Positions 16,505 to 26,007 of a DNA stretch of 64,000 bases are shown here, one piece after another. Location: contig NZ_CP117025.1 of NCBI RefSeq assembly GCF_028551275.1, forward strand, positions 310,001-374,000, written 5' to 3'. The notes beneath the pieces were generated by a model. That model searched no databases and was not told the DNA's origin. It saw only the letters and a list, made by a program, of their open reading frames with translations. Positions within the stretch are counted from its first letter, which is position 1. Each line of letters begins with the position of its first letter. Origin of the DNA: Sphingomonas hankookensis. GTDB lineage: Bacteria; Pseudomonadota; Alphaproteobacteria; Sphingomonadales; Sphingomonadaceae. The translations under genes and the position numbers were made by a program.

Positions 16505-19500
16505 ATGGGTTTCCGCAACATATCGGCATGGTCGATCCGCAACCCGGTGCCGCCGCTGGTGCTGTTCCTCGCGCTGACGATCGCGGGGATCGTCAGCTTC
16601 ATGCGGATGGACGTGAACCAGGACCCGGACATCGAATTCCCGGTCGCGATCGTCGTCATCAGCCAGCCAGGCGCCGCCCCGACCGAGCTCGAGACTCAGG
16701 TGACGCAGCGGGTCGAGGCCGCGGTGCGCGCCCTGCAGGGCATCGACCAGATCGAATCGACCGTGACCGAAGGGTCGTCGACCACCGTCATCCAGCTCGA
16801 CATCGGCACGCCGATCGACCGCGCGGTCAACGACGTGCGCGAGGCGGTGAACCAGATTCGCAGCCAGCTGCCCGACGGCATCCTCGAACCGCAAATCTAT
16901 CGCGCCAATACGACCGATTCGGATATCGCGTCGTGGACCGCGATCGCCGACGACATGACGCCCGAACAGCTCAGCTGGTATGTCGACAATACGGTGGCCA
17001 AGGAATTGCTGTCGATCGACGGCATGGCGACCGTCGAACGGGTCGGCGGCGTCGACCGTGAAATCCGCGTCACGCTCGACCCCGCGCGGTTGCAGGCGCA
17101 GGGGCTGACCGCATCCCAGGTCAACCAGGCGCTGCGGCAGGTCAATCTGAACGCGGCAGGCGGTCAGGCGGAAATCGCCGGGTCGCAGCAATCGGTCCGC
17201 GTGCTGGGCAATGCCTCGACCGCCTATGCGCTGTCGCAGACGCAGATCCCGGTCGCCGGCGGACGGTCGATCCGCCTCGCGGACATCGCCGATGTCCGCG
17301 ACGCCTATGCCGAGCCCAAGAGCCGCGCCGAATATAATGGCCGTCCGGTGCTGGCGTTCGACATCAAGCGTGCCAAGGGCGCGTCCGACGTCACCGTCTT
17401 CCACGAAGCGGAAAAGAAGCTCGCCGAGCTGCAGAAGCGCAACCCGCAGGTCCGCTTCGCCCTGCTGTCCAATTCGGTCGAGTTCACCGAAACCCAATAT
17501 CATTCGGCGATGACTGCGATGTACGAGGGCGCGCTGCTCGCGATCGTCGTCGTGTTCATCTTCCTGCGCGACTGGCGCGCGACCTTCATCTCGGCACTGG
17601 CCATCCCGTTGTCGGCGATCCCCGCCTTCTGGTTCATGGACATGCTGGGCTTCACGCTCAACCAGATGACGCTGCTGGCGCTCAGTCTGGTCGCGGGCGT
17701 GCTGGTCGACGATGCGATCGTGGAGATCGAGAATATCGTCCGGCACATGCGGATGGGCAAATCCGCCTATCAGGCATCGATCGATGCGGCGGACGAGATC
17801 GGCATCGCCGTGCTGGCGACCACGATGGCGATCGTCGCGGTCTTCCTGCCGGTCGGCCTGATGCCGGGTATTTCGGGCCAGTTCTTCAAGAATTTCGGCC
17901 TGACCGTCGTCGCGTCGGTGTTGATGAGCCTTGCCGTCGCGCGGCTCATCACCCCGATGATCGCCGCCTATTTCCTGAAGGCCCACGGCACCGCCAGCCA
18001 TGGCGAAGGCTGGCTGATGGACCGCTATATGGGCGTGCTGCGCTGGACGCTGCGCCATCGCTGGTCGACGGTCGTCGCCGCCATCGCCGCGCTGGCGCTG
18101 ACCGTCGTCATGTTCATGGTCCTGCCCCAGACGTTCCAGCCGCCGCAGGATCGCGAGCGGGTGACCGCGACGGTCGAAATGGTCCCCGGCACCACGCTGG
18201 AACAGACCGCCGCCGTCGTGAAGCGGGTCGAACGGCTGCTCGCGTCGCAGCCGATGGTGAAGTCGGTCTATTCGTCGAGCTATGCCGGCAATGGCCGCGT
18301 CACCGCCGAGCTGATCGACAAACCCAGCTTCGGCGAGCGCGTCCGCCACAGGTTTGGCCTGCTGGACGACGAGGAATTTGCCGCCAAGCGAACGGTCAAG
18401 AGCACCGAGTTCGAACGCGGCCTCGCGCCCCAATTGGCGGCGATCCCCGATGCGCGCGTGTCGTTCCGGTCGCAGTTCGGCTGGGGCGGCTCCAGCCGCG
18501 ACCTGTCGATTACGCTGGGCGGTGACGATCCGGCGAAGCTGAACGAAACCGCGAACAAGCTGGTCAAGGAGATGGAGAAGCTGCCGATGATCGTGGCGCC
18601 GCGCGTGTCGGGCGATCTGAAGCGTCCGGAAATCATCATCCGCCCGCGCAGCGACCTCGCCGCCAGCCTCGGCGTCACCACCGCCGCGCTGTCGGGTGCG
18701 ATCCGCATCGCGACGCTGGGCGATATCGACCAGAACAGCGCGCGCTTCTCCTTGAGCGACCGGCAGATTCCGATCCGGGTCGCGCTGTCGCGCGATGCCC
18801 GCTCGCGGCTGTCGACGATCCAGAACCTGCCGTTGCCGACCGCCAATGGCGGATCGGTCCCGCTGTCGGTCGTCGCCGATATCGGCTTCGGCGCCGGCCC
18901 GACCAAGATCGACCGCATCAACCAGCAGCGGCGCCTGGTCGTCGGTGCCGACCTGGCCCCCGGTGTCGTGTCGGGTGTCGCGATGAAGGCGATCCATCAG
19001 CTGCCGACGATGCAGAACCTTCCGCTGGGCGTCACCGAACTGACCGTCGGTCAGGCGAAGTGGCAGGGCGAGATGATCCAGAACTTCATCGTCGCGGTGA
19101 TTTCGGGCATCTTCCTCGTCTTCGCGGTGCTGGTGCTGCTCTACAAGCGGGTCATGCCGCCCTTCGTGAACATGGGGTCGCTGTTCCTGGCGCCGCTGGG
19201 CGGCCTGCTGGCGCTGTGGGTGACGGGCAACCCGATCTCGATGCCGGTCTATATCGGGCTGCTGATGCTGCTCGGCATCGTCGCCAAGAACTCGATCCTG
19301 CTGATCGACTTCGCGCTGGAGGAGATGGAGAAGGGCGTCGAGAAGGAGGTCGCGATCCTCGATGCCGGGCACAAGCGGGCGCAGCCGATCGTGATGACCA
19401 CGGTCGCGATGGTCGCCGGCATGGTGCCGACCGCACTGGCGCTTTCGGGCGATTCGTCCTTCCGCGGGCCGATGGGGATCACCGTGATCGGCGGCCTGAC

Positions 19501-19702
19501 GCTGTCGACGCTGCTGACGCTGCTGATCGTGCCGGGCGCGTTCAGCCTGGCGGTCGGCCTCGAACGCTGGATCGGCCCGCGCCTGTCGCGGCGCCTGCTG
19601 ACCTATCGTCCGGGCGATGCCGATGGCCTGGCGATCGACCACAAGCCCGGTGCGCCGCTGCCGCCGGGTGATGGGCCGAAGTCGCTGCCGGCGGCGGAGT
19701 AA
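16505..19702 (+). CDS. RND family efflux permease
   Basis: 1065-aa inner-membrane proton antiporter with 12 TM helices. It shows the usual RND layout: TM1 near residues 12-31, a large periplasmic loop, TM2-6 from about 340, a second loop and TM8-12. Motifs include the TM4 proton-relay stretch VAGVLVDDAIVEIENIVRH with paired Asp residues and GLLMLLGIVAKNSILLIDFA in the second half. It exports drugs or other amphiphiles with the adaptor encoded just upstream. The substrate range cannot be inferred. Confidence 0.95.
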   Translation: MGFRNISAWSIRNPVPPLVLFLALTIAGIVSFMRMDVNQDPDIEFPVAIVVISQPGAAPTELETQVTQRVEAAVRALQGIDQIESTVTEGSSTTVIQLDIGTPIDRAVNDVREAVNQIRSQLPDGILEPQIYRANTTDSDIASWTAIADDMTPEQLSWYVDNTVAKELLSIDGMATVERVGGVDREIRVTLDPARLQAQGLTASQVNQALRQVNLNAAGGQAEIAGSQQSVRVLGNASTAYALSQTQIPVAGGRSIRLADIADVRDAYAEPKSRAEYNGRPVLAFDIKRAKGASDVTVFHEAEKKLAELQKRNPQVRFALLSNSVEFTETQYHSAMTAMYEGALLAIVVVFIFLRDWRATFISALAIPLSAIPAFWFMDMLGFTLNQMTLLALSLVAGVLVDDAIVEIENIVRHMRMGKSAYQASIDAADEIGIAVLATTMAIVAVFLPVGLMPGISGQFFKNFGLTVVASVLMSLAVARLITPMIAAYFLKAHGTASHGEGWLMDRYMGVLRWTLRHRWSTVVAAIAALALTVVMFMVLPQTFQPPQDRERVTATVEMVPGTTLEQTAAVVKRVERLLASQPMVKSVYSSSYAGNGRVTAELIDKPSFGERVRHRFGLLDDEEFAAKRTVKSTEFERGLAPQLAAIPDARVSFRSQFGWGGSSRDLSITLGGDDPAKLNETANKLVKEMEKLPMIVAPRVSGDLKRPEIIIRPRSDLAASLGVTTAALSGAIRIATLGDIDQNSARFSLSDRQIPIRVALSRDARSRLSTIQNLPLPTANGGSVPLSVVADIGFGAGPTKIDRINQQRRLVVGADLAPGVVSGVAMKAIHQLPTMQNLPLGVTELTVGQAKWQGEMIQNFIVAVISGIFLVFAVLVLLYKRVMPPFVNMGSLFLAPLGGLLALWVTGNPISMPVYIGLLMLLGIVAKNSILLIDFALEEMEKGVEKEVAILDAGHKRAQPIVMTTVAMVAGMVPTALALSGDSSFRGPMGITVIGGLTLSTLLTLLIVPGAFSLAVGLERWIGPRLSRRLLTYRPGDADGLAIDHKPGAPLPPGDGPKSLPAAE

Positions 19703-19759
19703 GTCGGCTTTCCCCCGTTCGGCCAGACCGGACGGGGATGGAACCCGCCCGGCCCCAAG

Positions 19760-19842
19760 CGTCACCCCAGCGCAGGCTGGGGTCTCCCGGTGACAGCACG
19801 CAGCAAGAGCCGCAGGAGACCCCAGCCTTCGCTGGGGTGACG
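19760..19842. repeat. Intergenic palindromic repeat (variant related to families A/B)
   Basis: The left arm CGTCACCCCAGCGCAGGCTG continues to GGGTCTCC; the right arm is its reverse complement with one mismatch over 28 bases, separated by 27 bases. It shares the CGTCACCCC outer end with family A and the GCGAAGGC core with family B. It lies between the RND pump and the DUF445 gene. Confidence 0.85.
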
Positions 19843-19907
19843 TATTTGAGTGGGGGCGGCGTACCGCTCCTATTGAACTTTCCGGCCATCCGGCGATTGT
19901 TTCGGGG

Positions 19908-21167
19908 ATGGCATCCCCTCTCACCCGCGCCGGCGATGCGGTTCCCGTTCCGCTCCGCCGGATGCGGCGGCTGGCCACGTTCATGCTGGTGGCGATGGCC
20001 GCGCTGTTCCTGCTGTCGCGGCGGATGGAAGGCGTCCATCCCGCCTGGGGCTTCGTGCAGTCCTTTGCCGAAGCGGCGATGGTCGGTGGCCTTGCCGACT
20101 GGTTCGCGGTCACCGCGCTGTTCCGCCATCCGCTCGGCCTGCCGATCCCGCATACCGCGATCATCCCGCGCAACAAGGACCGGATCGGCGATACGCTGGC
20201 CGCGTTCCTGCGCGACAATTTCCTGACGGCGCGGGTCGTTGCGCGGCGGATGCACCGGGTGGATGCGGCGGGGGCGGCGGGCAAGTGGCTGGCCGATCCG
20301 GCAGCGCGCAGCGGGCGGCTGCGCCATGGCGCGTCGCGGCTGGCGGTCAATGTCCTCGAAGGGCTCGACCCCGACCAGTTCGGGACGATGGTGCGCGGTG
20401 CGCTGGCCAACCGGCTGCGCGCGATGCAGGTGTCGCCCGCACTCGGCCGCACGCTGGAGGCGGCGATCGCCGACGACCGGCACCTGCCGCTGGTCGATGC
20501 GATCATCCGCTGGACGTCCAAGACGTTGGACGCGAACGAGGAACTGGTCCGCGCGATGATCCAGAAGCGCGCCGGGGCGGTGCTGCGCTGGACCGGCCTC
20601 GACGAGACGCTGGCGACGTCGGTGGTGCGCGGCCTGCACAAGATGCTGGCTGAAGTCGCCGAGGACCCGGCTCACCCACTGCGCGCGAAGGCGAATGAGG
20701 GCCTCGCGCTGCTGGCGCACGACCTGCAACATTCGCCGGAGATGCAGGCGAAGGTCGAGCGGTTGAAGAACGACCTGATCGACAATCCCGCGCTCGCCGG
20801 ATGGTGGATGGGGGTGTGGGAAAAGATTCGCGGCGGCATGCTGCGCGCCGCGCGCGATCCCGACCGCGCGCTCGCCGGGCCGATCGGTGAGGCGATGCGC
20901 CAGCTCGGCCGGACGCTCCAGTCCGATCCGGTGCTGAAAGCCAAGGTCAACCGCTTCGCCCGCCGTGCGGTGGTCGGCGCGGTCGCCGATTATGGCGACG
21001 GCATCGTCCGGCTGGTGTCGGACACGGTACGCGGCTGGGATGCGCAGACGATCACCGGCCGGCTGGAAAACGCGGTCGGTCGCGACCTGCAATATATCCG
21101 CATCAACGGCACGCTGGTCGGCGGCATGGTCGGGCTGGCGATCCATGTGGTTGATGTTTGGTTGTAA
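19908..21167 (+). CDS. DUF445 family membrane-associated protein
   Basis: 419 aa with an N-terminal hydrophobic helix (LATFMLVAMAALFLLS) and a C-terminal one (GTLVGGMVGLAIHVVDVWL). Between them lies a long helical DUF445 region including AAMVGGLADWFAVTALFRHPLGLPIPHTAIIP, which is characteristic of the family. It probably sits in the inner membrane. No function is known. Family A and A/B-like repeats flank it on both sides, so it is likely transcribed alone. Confidence 0.88.
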   Translation: MASPLTRAGDAVPVPLRRMRRLATFMLVAMAALFLLSRRMEGVHPAWGFVQSFAEAAMVGGLADWFAVTALFRHPLGLPIPHTAIIPRNKDRIGDTLAAFLRDNFLTARVVARRMHRVDAAGAAGKWLADPAARSGRLRHGASRLAVNVLEGLDPDQFGTMVRGALANRLRAMQVSPALGRTLEAAIADDRHLPLVDAIIRWTSKTLDANEELVRAMIQKRAGAVLRWTGLDETLATSVVRGLHKMLAEVAEDPAHPLRAKANEGLALLAHDLQHSPEMQAKVERLKNDLIDNPALAGWWMGVWEKIRGGMLRAARDPDRALAGPIGEAMRQLGRTLQSDPVLKAKVNRFARRAVVGAVADYGDGIVRLVSDTVRGWDAQTITGRLENAVGRDLQYIRINGTLVGGMVGLAIHVVDVWL

Positions 21168-21189
21168 GAGCGGGGGTGCTTACACATAC

Positions 21190-21273
21190 CGTCACCCCGG
21201 GCTTGACCCGGGGTCCCGCTTCTTCCCGCGGCTAGAAGAAGAAGCGGGACCCCGGATCAAGTCCGGGGTGACG
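21190..21273. repeat. Intergenic palindromic repeat, family A, near-perfect copy
   Basis: The left arm begins CGTCACCCCGGGCTTGACCC and reaches GGGGTCCCGCTTCTT. The right arm is GAAGCGGGACCCCGGATCAA then GTCCGGGGTGACG, giving about 34 paired bases around a short loop. It lies between the DUF445 gene and pdeM. Confidence 0.9.
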
Positions 21274-21354
21274 ATTGGGTTGGGGCAGTGCCGCAAACAC
21301 GATCGTTACGCCCCCGCGGCTTGAGCGCCACACGCGCTGCGCTATAGGCATGCC

Positions 21355-22017
21355 ATGGTTCGCCTTTCGTTCGCCGGCCACGCCTTTGCCGCCCTCCCGG
21401 CCGGTGCCCTGTACTGGCCGGCGCGGCGCGCGTTGCTGCTGGCCGACCTGCATTTCGAAAAGGCCAGCTGGTTCGCGCAGTTCGGGCAGATGCTGCCGCC
21501 CTATGACACCCTTGAAACGCTGGCCGGGATCGAGGCGGTGGTCTCCCGGACGCAGCCGGCGGAAATCTGGTGCCTGGGCGACAGTTTCCACGATATCGGC
21601 GGGTGCGACCGGCTGTCGGAAGAGGCGCAGGCCCGGTTGCGTGCGCTGACCGGCGGGGTCGACTGGACGTGGATCACCGGCAACCATGACCGGATCGTCG
21701 CCGACCATTGCGGCGGGCGGTTGGTCGACGAGGCAGTGGTCGACGGCGTGGTGCTACGCCACGAAGCCGATCCGGCCGAGCCACGTCCCGAATTGTCCGG
21801 CCATTTCCATCCCAAGCTGCGGGTGAAGCTGCGCGGGCGCGGCGTATCGCGGCGCTGTTTCGTCGCGACCGCCAGCAAGCTGATCCTGCCGGCGTTCGGA
21901 TCGTTGACCGGCGGGCTGGACGCGCATCATCCGGAGATCGTGCGCGCGGTCGGGACCGGCGCAGAGGCGCTGATCGCGCTGGAGGACCGGCTGCTGCGCT
22001 TTCCGATCGCGGCGTGA
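21355..22017 (+). CDS. pdeM: Ligase-associated DNA damage response endonuclease PdeM-like metallophosphoesterase
   Basis: 220-aa calcineurin-like metallophosphoesterase. The two-metal motifs are all present: ADLHFEKA (D-x-H), CLGDSFHD (GD), TGNHDR (GNHD) and SGHFHPK (GHxH). The overall pattern matches the PdeM family, usually encoded beside a ligase, helicase and exonuclease in a DNA-repair cluster. Here it stands alone between two family A repeats, though the NHEJ pair ligD-ku lies 39 kb away. The nuclease role is from the family, not shown here. Confidence 0.85.
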   Translation: MVRLSFAGHAFAALPAGALYWPARRALLLADLHFEKASWFAQFGQMLPPYDTLETLAGIEAVVSRTQPAEIWCLGDSFHDIGGCDRLSEEAQARLRALTGGVDWTWITGNHDRIVADHCGGRLVDEAVVDGVVLRHEADPAEPRPELSGHFHPKLRVKLRGRGVSRRCFVATASKLILPAFGSLTGGLDAHHPEIVRAVGTGAEALIALEDRLLRFPIAA

Positions 22018-22030
22018 ATCCTGCTTTTCA

Positions 22031-22118
22031 CGTCACCCCGGGCTTGACGCGGGGTCCCGCTTTTTATCTGCCGCGCGAAAAATAAGAAGCGGGACCCCCG
22101 ATCAAGTCCGGGGTGACG
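22031..22118. repeat. Intergenic palindromic repeat, family A
   Basis: The left arm is CGTCACCCCGGGCTTGACGC and the right arm ends ATCAAGTCCGGGGTGACG, with CCCGCTTTTTA and AAGAAGCGGGACC inner boxes. It lies between the convergent pdeM and zinc-ribbon genes. Confidence 0.9.
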
Positions 22119-22151
22119 ATGGGGGGAGGTAGCGCGCTGTGCCCGACCGTC

Positions 22152-22982
22152 TTACAGCCCCGAAGCGAAACTCAGTTCGAGTTCCTTGGCGTTCGCCGGC
22201 ACGTCCAGCGCGGCGCTGTTGAAGCTCAGGCTCCCGCTCGGCCCGATGACCCGCGTCTGCGGCTTGATCGTCCAGCTATAGACGTCGCGGTTCTGGCTGT
22301 CCTTCAACACTGCGCGAATGTCGGGAATGCGCTGGCGGCTGCCGGTTTCGTTGATGATCCGCCCCGACACCGCGAACAGTTCGTTGCCGCTCGACAGCAG
22401 GCGGCGTTCGGGCGTGTTGATCGCGAATTTCAGCGCGTCGCTGGCGCTCGACGCGATCGGCAGGCCGAGCTGTTCGGCGATGCCGGGCGTTCCGGTGTAG
22501 AGGATGCCGCCACAGGCCGCGAGCATCGCGACGCCGGCGGCGACCGCGATGGCGGTGCGGCGGCGCGCCGGGTTGCGGCGCGGCACGAACGGGGCCTGAT
22601 GGACGAAGGCGTTGATCGGTTCGCCCCGCTCGGCGCGTTCGGCCTCCGGATCGACATAGCAGCGCGGTTCGGTGCTGCGCGCGCGCAGCGGCGCGGGACG
22701 CGGCGCTTCGGCATAGGGCGCGTCGGGCGTCGCCGCCGGCGCCACCGGCGGCGCGCTGCGCGGACGGGGGGCGTCGGCAGCCGCATCGGCCATCGCCGGC
22801 TGGGCCACGCGCGCCGGCTCGCTAGGCGGGGTGACCGCGGCGGTGGTGCCGAGGTCAAGCATCGCGGGCGGCTGGAACCAGCTATGCCGGCAACCGGCGC
22901 AACGCACGGTGCGCCCGGCCGGTCCGATCGCGGAATCGGCGACCAGATAGCGCATATGGCATTGCGTACATTCGAGGATCAT
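22152..22982 (-). CDS. MJ0042-type zinc-ribbon membrane protein (DUF3426-like C terminus)
   Basis: 276 aa. The N-terminal zinc ribbon has two CxxC pairs (CTQCHMRY and RCAGCRHSW), followed by a Pro/Ala-rich linker. One TM helix (TAIAVAAGVAMLAACGGILY) sits near residue 145-165, and a C-terminal periplasmic domain resembles DUF3426. The frame is open upstream, but the first conserved residues are MILECTQC at 22982. It is divergent from ftsE and may relate to the envelope; the function is unknown. Confidence 0.85.
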   Translation of the reverse strand: MILECTQCHMRYLVADSAIGPAGRTVRCAGCRHSWFQPPAMLDLGTTAAVTPPSEPARVAQPAMADAAADAPRPRSAPPVAPAATPDAPYAEAPRPAPLRARSTEPRCYVDPEAERAERGEPINAFVHQAPFVPRRNPARRRTAIAVAAGVAMLAACGGILYTGTPGIAEQLGLPIASSASDALKFAINTPERRLLSSGNELFAVSGRIINETGSRQRIPDIRAVLKDSQNRDVYSWTIKPQTRVIGPSGSLSFNSAALDVPANAKELELSFASGL

Positions 22983-23133
22983 CGTCCCCTGCCCCCTGCA
23001 TGGGCCGCGCCGGGCCGCCAACCTGCGGAGCCAACTGGGCGCGACTATAATCCGAGCGCCGAATCTACGGCGGGTTGGCGGTCCATGGCAAGGCGCGATT
23101 GCGTGATGCTTGAGACAATCGCGACCTTGTGCG

Positions 23134-23853
23134 ATGGGCGGAAGACCGGTGGAAGCAAGGGCGCCCGTGGCCAGCATCGTTCAGTTCGAAAATGTCGGCC
23201 TTCGCTATGGTCAGGGGCCGGAAACGCTGAGCGATGTCAGCTTCACGCTCAGTGCCGGGACGTTCCATTTCCTGGTCGGCGCATCGGGCGCGGGCAAGAC
23301 GTCGCTGCTGCGCCTGCTCTATCTGTCGCAGCGGCCCAGTCGGGGCGTCATCCGCCTGTTCGGCGAGGATATGGTGACCTCGCCGCGCGGTCGCCTGCCA
23401 GGGTTTCGCCGCCGCATCGGCGTGGTGTTCCAGGATTTCCGGCTGGTGCCGCACCTCTCGGCACGCGACAATATCGCGCTGCCGCTGCGGGTTGCGGGTA
23501 TGCCGGAGGAGGACATTGCCGAGCCGGTGGGGGAGATGCTGGCCTGGGTGGGCTTAAGCGATCGCGCCGATGCGCGTCCGCCGACGCTGTCGGGCGGGGA
23601 GCAGCAGCGCGTCGCCATCGCCCGCGCGGTCATCAACCGGCCCGAAATCCTCGTCGCCGACGAACCGACCGGCAATGTCGATCCCGACATGGCCGAACGG
23701 TTGCTGAAGCTGTTCGCCTCGCTTAACCGGCTGGGCACAACGGTTGTCATGGCGACGCACGACCACCATTTGCTCGACCGCGTACCGGATGCCCGGCTGA
23801 TGCAGCTCGATCGCGGGCGGCTGGTCGATCCCTTTGTCGCAGGCGCGGCATGA
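23134..23853 (+). CDS. ftsE: Cell division ATP-binding protein FtsE
   Basis: ABC ATPase that works with FtsX in the divisome, coupling ATP hydrolysis to activation of peptidoglycan amidases through EnvC-like proteins. Motifs: Walker A GASGAGKTS, signature LSGGEQQRVAIARA, Walker B ILVADEPTGNVD and a switch His in MATHDH. The start is uncertain: ATG 23134 is used here. GTG 23149 and GTG 23167 (which gives MASIVQFENVGLRYG) are plausible and have slightly better upstream purine runs. ftsX overlaps by four bases. The EnvC-type gene at 2540 is a candidate partner. Confidence 0.93.
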   Translation: MGGRPVEARAPVASIVQFENVGLRYGQGPETLSDVSFTLSAGTFHFLVGASGAGKTSLLRLLYLSQRPSRGVIRLFGEDMVTSPRGRLPGFRRRIGVVFQDFRLVPHLSARDNIALPLRVAGMPEEDIAEPVGEMLAWVGLSDRADARPPTLSGGEQQRVAIARAVINRPEILVADEPTGNVDPDMAERLLKLFASLNRLGTTVVMATHDHHLLDRVPDARLMQLDRGRLVDPFVAGAA

Positions 23854-24731
23854 CCGCACGCTCGGCCGCACAGCCGCTGCTCGACGACCGGCAGGGGCGC
23901 CGCGCGATGGTGTGGATCATGGCGATCATGATCTTCCTGACGACGCTGAGCGCCGCGCTCGGCCTATCGACGCGCAATGCCGGGGGGGCGCTCGACCGCC
24001 AGCTGGCCGCGCGACTGACGGTGCAGGTGATCGAAGGCGACGCCGCCCGGCGCGATGCCGAGGTCGTCCGGCTGCTGGCGCGGCTCAAGGCCTCGGCCGA
24101 CGTCGCCCGCGCGGCGGAGGTCGACCGTGCCCGCCTCGCCGAATTGCTGCGACCCTGGCTGGGCGAGGCGGGGCTGGACGCCGACCTGCCGATGCCGGCG
24201 ATGATCGACGTCGACCTGCGCAGCGGCGACGACGCGGCGGTCGCGCGGGTCGAGGCGCTGGCCAAGGGCGTCGGCGCAGGCATCCGGGTGGACCGCCATG
24301 CGACGTGGCTCGCCCCGGTGCGCAGCTTCGTTGGCGCGATCGGGCTAACCGCGTTCGGACTGGTGCTGGTGATGGCCAGCGCAACCGCCGCCGTCGTGCT
24401 GCTCGTGGCACGCGCAGGGCTTGATACGCATCGCGGAACGATCGACATCCTGCATATGCTGGGTTCGACCGACCTTCAGATCGCACGCCTGTTCCAGCGC
24501 CGCATCGGGCAGGATACGCTGACCGGTGGGCTGATCGGCGCGCTGGCGGGCGCGCTGGTGATCGTGGCGCTCGGCGAACGCATGGCGACGCTCGAATCGC
24601 AGCTGGCCGACGGCGTGACGCTGGCGGGTGCCGACTGGGCGCTGATCGCCGCCCTGCCCTTCGCCTTTACCGGCCTTGCGATGCTGGCGGCGCGGATCGC
24701 GGTGCTGCGGCGACTGGCGCGGGTGCTGTGA
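23850..24731 (+). CDS. ftsX: Cell division protein FtsX
   Basis: 293-aa permease-like partner of FtsE with four TM helices: one near residues 25-45, a periplasmic domain, then three from about 155 onward (IGLTAFGLVLVMASATAAVV and two near the C terminus). The FtsX core GTIDILHMLGSTDLQIARLF is clear. The ATG overlaps the ftsE stop. Together they form the inner-membrane complex that controls septal hydrolases. Confidence 0.93.
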   Translation: MTARSAAQPLLDDRQGRRAMVWIMAIMIFLTTLSAALGLSTRNAGGALDRQLAARLTVQVIEGDAARRDAEVVRLLARLKASADVARAAEVDRARLAELLRPWLGEAGLDADLPMPAMIDVDLRSGDDAAVARVEALAKGVGAGIRVDRHATWLAPVRSFVGAIGLTAFGLVLVMASATAAVVLLVARAGLDTHRGTIDILHMLGSTDLQIARLFQRRIGQDTLTGGLIGALAGALVIVALGERMATLESQLADGVTLAGADWALIAALPFAFTGLAMLAARIAVLRRLARVL

Positions 24732-25267
24732 TGGGGCGCATCTTCGCGGTCGTCCTGCTGCTCTATGCGCTGGGCTTTGCTCTGTTCTCGGTCACGCTGC
24801 CGACGCCGCTCACCGATGCGCGCCGCACCGATGGCGTGGTGGTGCCGACCGGCGGCCCCGGTCGCATCGAGCGCGGCCTTGCCGTGATCGAGCGGGGCGA
24901 GGCGAGGCGGATGCTGGTCACCGGCGTCGATCCCGATGTGCGCCCCGACGAACTTGCCGCCGCGAACGGTGCGCCGCGCCGGCTGTTCCGCTGCTGCGTC
25001 GATCTGGGCCATGAGGCGGTCGACACCCGGTCGAACGCCGACGAGACCGCCGACTGGGTCCGGCGCAACCGCTATCGCTCGATCCGCCTCGTCACCTCCA
25101 ACTGGCATATGGCCCGGGCAGCCATGGAGCTGCGCCATGCGCTCGGCAACTCGGTCGAGATCGTGCGCGATCCGGTCACCGCCAATCCCGGCTTCGCGCT
25201 GCTGTTCGGCGAGTACAACAAATATCTGGTGCGGGGATTGGTGATGCGGCTGGGGATCGATTTGTGA
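24731..25267 (+). CDS. YdcF/ElyC-like DUF218 envelope protein
   Basis: 178 aa with an N-terminal signal anchor (IFAVVLLLYALGFALFSV) and a DUF218 domain. The domain includes GPGRIERGLAVIERGEARRM, the conserved RSNADETADWVR segment and VTSNWHMARAAMELR. Related ElyC/SanA proteins act in envelope integrity or lipid-carrier metabolism; the exact role is unknown. It starts at an ATG overlapping the ftsX stop (a GTG three bases earlier is possible), and its stop overlaps the plsC start. Confidence 0.85.
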   Translation: MGRIFAVVLLLYALGFALFSVTLPTPLTDARRTDGVVVPTGGPGRIERGLAVIERGEARRMLVTGVDPDVRPDELAAANGAPRRLFRCCVDLGHEAVDTRSNADETADWVRRNRYRSIRLVTSNWHMARAAMELRHALGNSVEIVRDPVTANPGFALLFGEYNKYLVRGLVMRLGIDL

Positions 25268-25974
25268 TCGCGTGGGTCCGCACCTGGCTGTTCCGCATCC
25301 TGTTCTATGGCGCGTCGGTGCCGATCGTACTGACCGCGCCGATCTCCGCCGCGATCGGCCGCGACGCGATGCACGGCCACGCCCATGTCTGGATCCGCGT
25401 CCACCGCTTCCTCGCCCGCTGGATATTGGGCGTTCGGGTGCGGGTGGAGGGGGAGCGCCCGCGCGGCACCTATCTGTTCGCGGTCAAACACCAGGCGATG
25501 TTCGAGACGCTGGAGATGGCCGAATTGATCGATGGTCCGCTGATCGTGATGAAGCGTGAGCTGATCGACATGCCCTTCTGGGGCAAGACGGCCAAGGCCT
25601 ATGGCGCGATCGGTGTCGACCGGGACGCATCGTCCAAGGCGCTGCGCCAGATGCTGAAGGAAGCCGCCGTGGCGCGGGCGGAGAACCGCTCGGTGCTGAT
25701 CTTTCCCGAAGGCACGCGGGTGGCGGTCGGCGAAGCCCCGCCGCTGCGATCGGGCTTCGCCGGGCTGTACAAGGCGCTGAATATGCCCGTGGTCCCGGTC
25801 GCGCTCGACAGCGGGCATTGCATGCCGCGCAAGGGGCCGAGCCGGCCGGGGGTGATTACCATCAGCTTCCTCGATCCCATCCCGGCCGGTCTGCCGCGCG
25901 AGGAGATCGAGGCGCGGGTCCATGCCGCGATCAATGCGCTGGAGCCGGCGGCGGGCGGTGTCGCGGCGGGGTGA
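25264..25974 (+). CDS. plsC: 1-acyl-sn-glycerol-3-phosphate acyltransferase
   Basis: Acylates lysophosphatidic acid to phosphatidic acid at the inner membrane. The 236-aa product has an N-terminal hydrophobic segment. The acyltransferase motif I reads KHQAMFE, that is HX4E rather than HX4D, a variant I know from other alphaproteobacterial PlsC proteins. Motif III is FPEGTR, and motif IV lies around VVPVALDSG. The start is GTG at 25264, overlapping the preceding stop, so the ftsE-ftsX-DUF218-plsC set is one coupled operon. Confidence 0.92.
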   Translation: MIAWVRTWLFRILFYGASVPIVLTAPISAAIGRDAMHGHAHVWIRVHRFLARWILGVRVRVEGERPRGTYLFAVKHQAMFETLEMAELIDGPLIVMKRELIDMPFWGKTAKAYGAIGVDRDASSKALRQMLKEAAVARAENRSVLIFPEGTRVAVGEAPPLRSGFAGLYKALNMPVVPVALDSGHCMPRKGPSRPGVITISFLDPIPAGLPREEIEARVHAAINALEPAAGGVAAG

Positions 25975-26007
25975 CAAGTTTCCGGTGGGAAGCGGACGTT
26001 CGCCTGT

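Noticed and set aside
16439..20641. Very long minus-strand open frame opposite the RND pump
   Set aside because: It has no domain-like sequence, is Arg/Asp/Gln-rich low complexity, and lies antisense to a clear RND permease; it is a GC-rich coding shadow.
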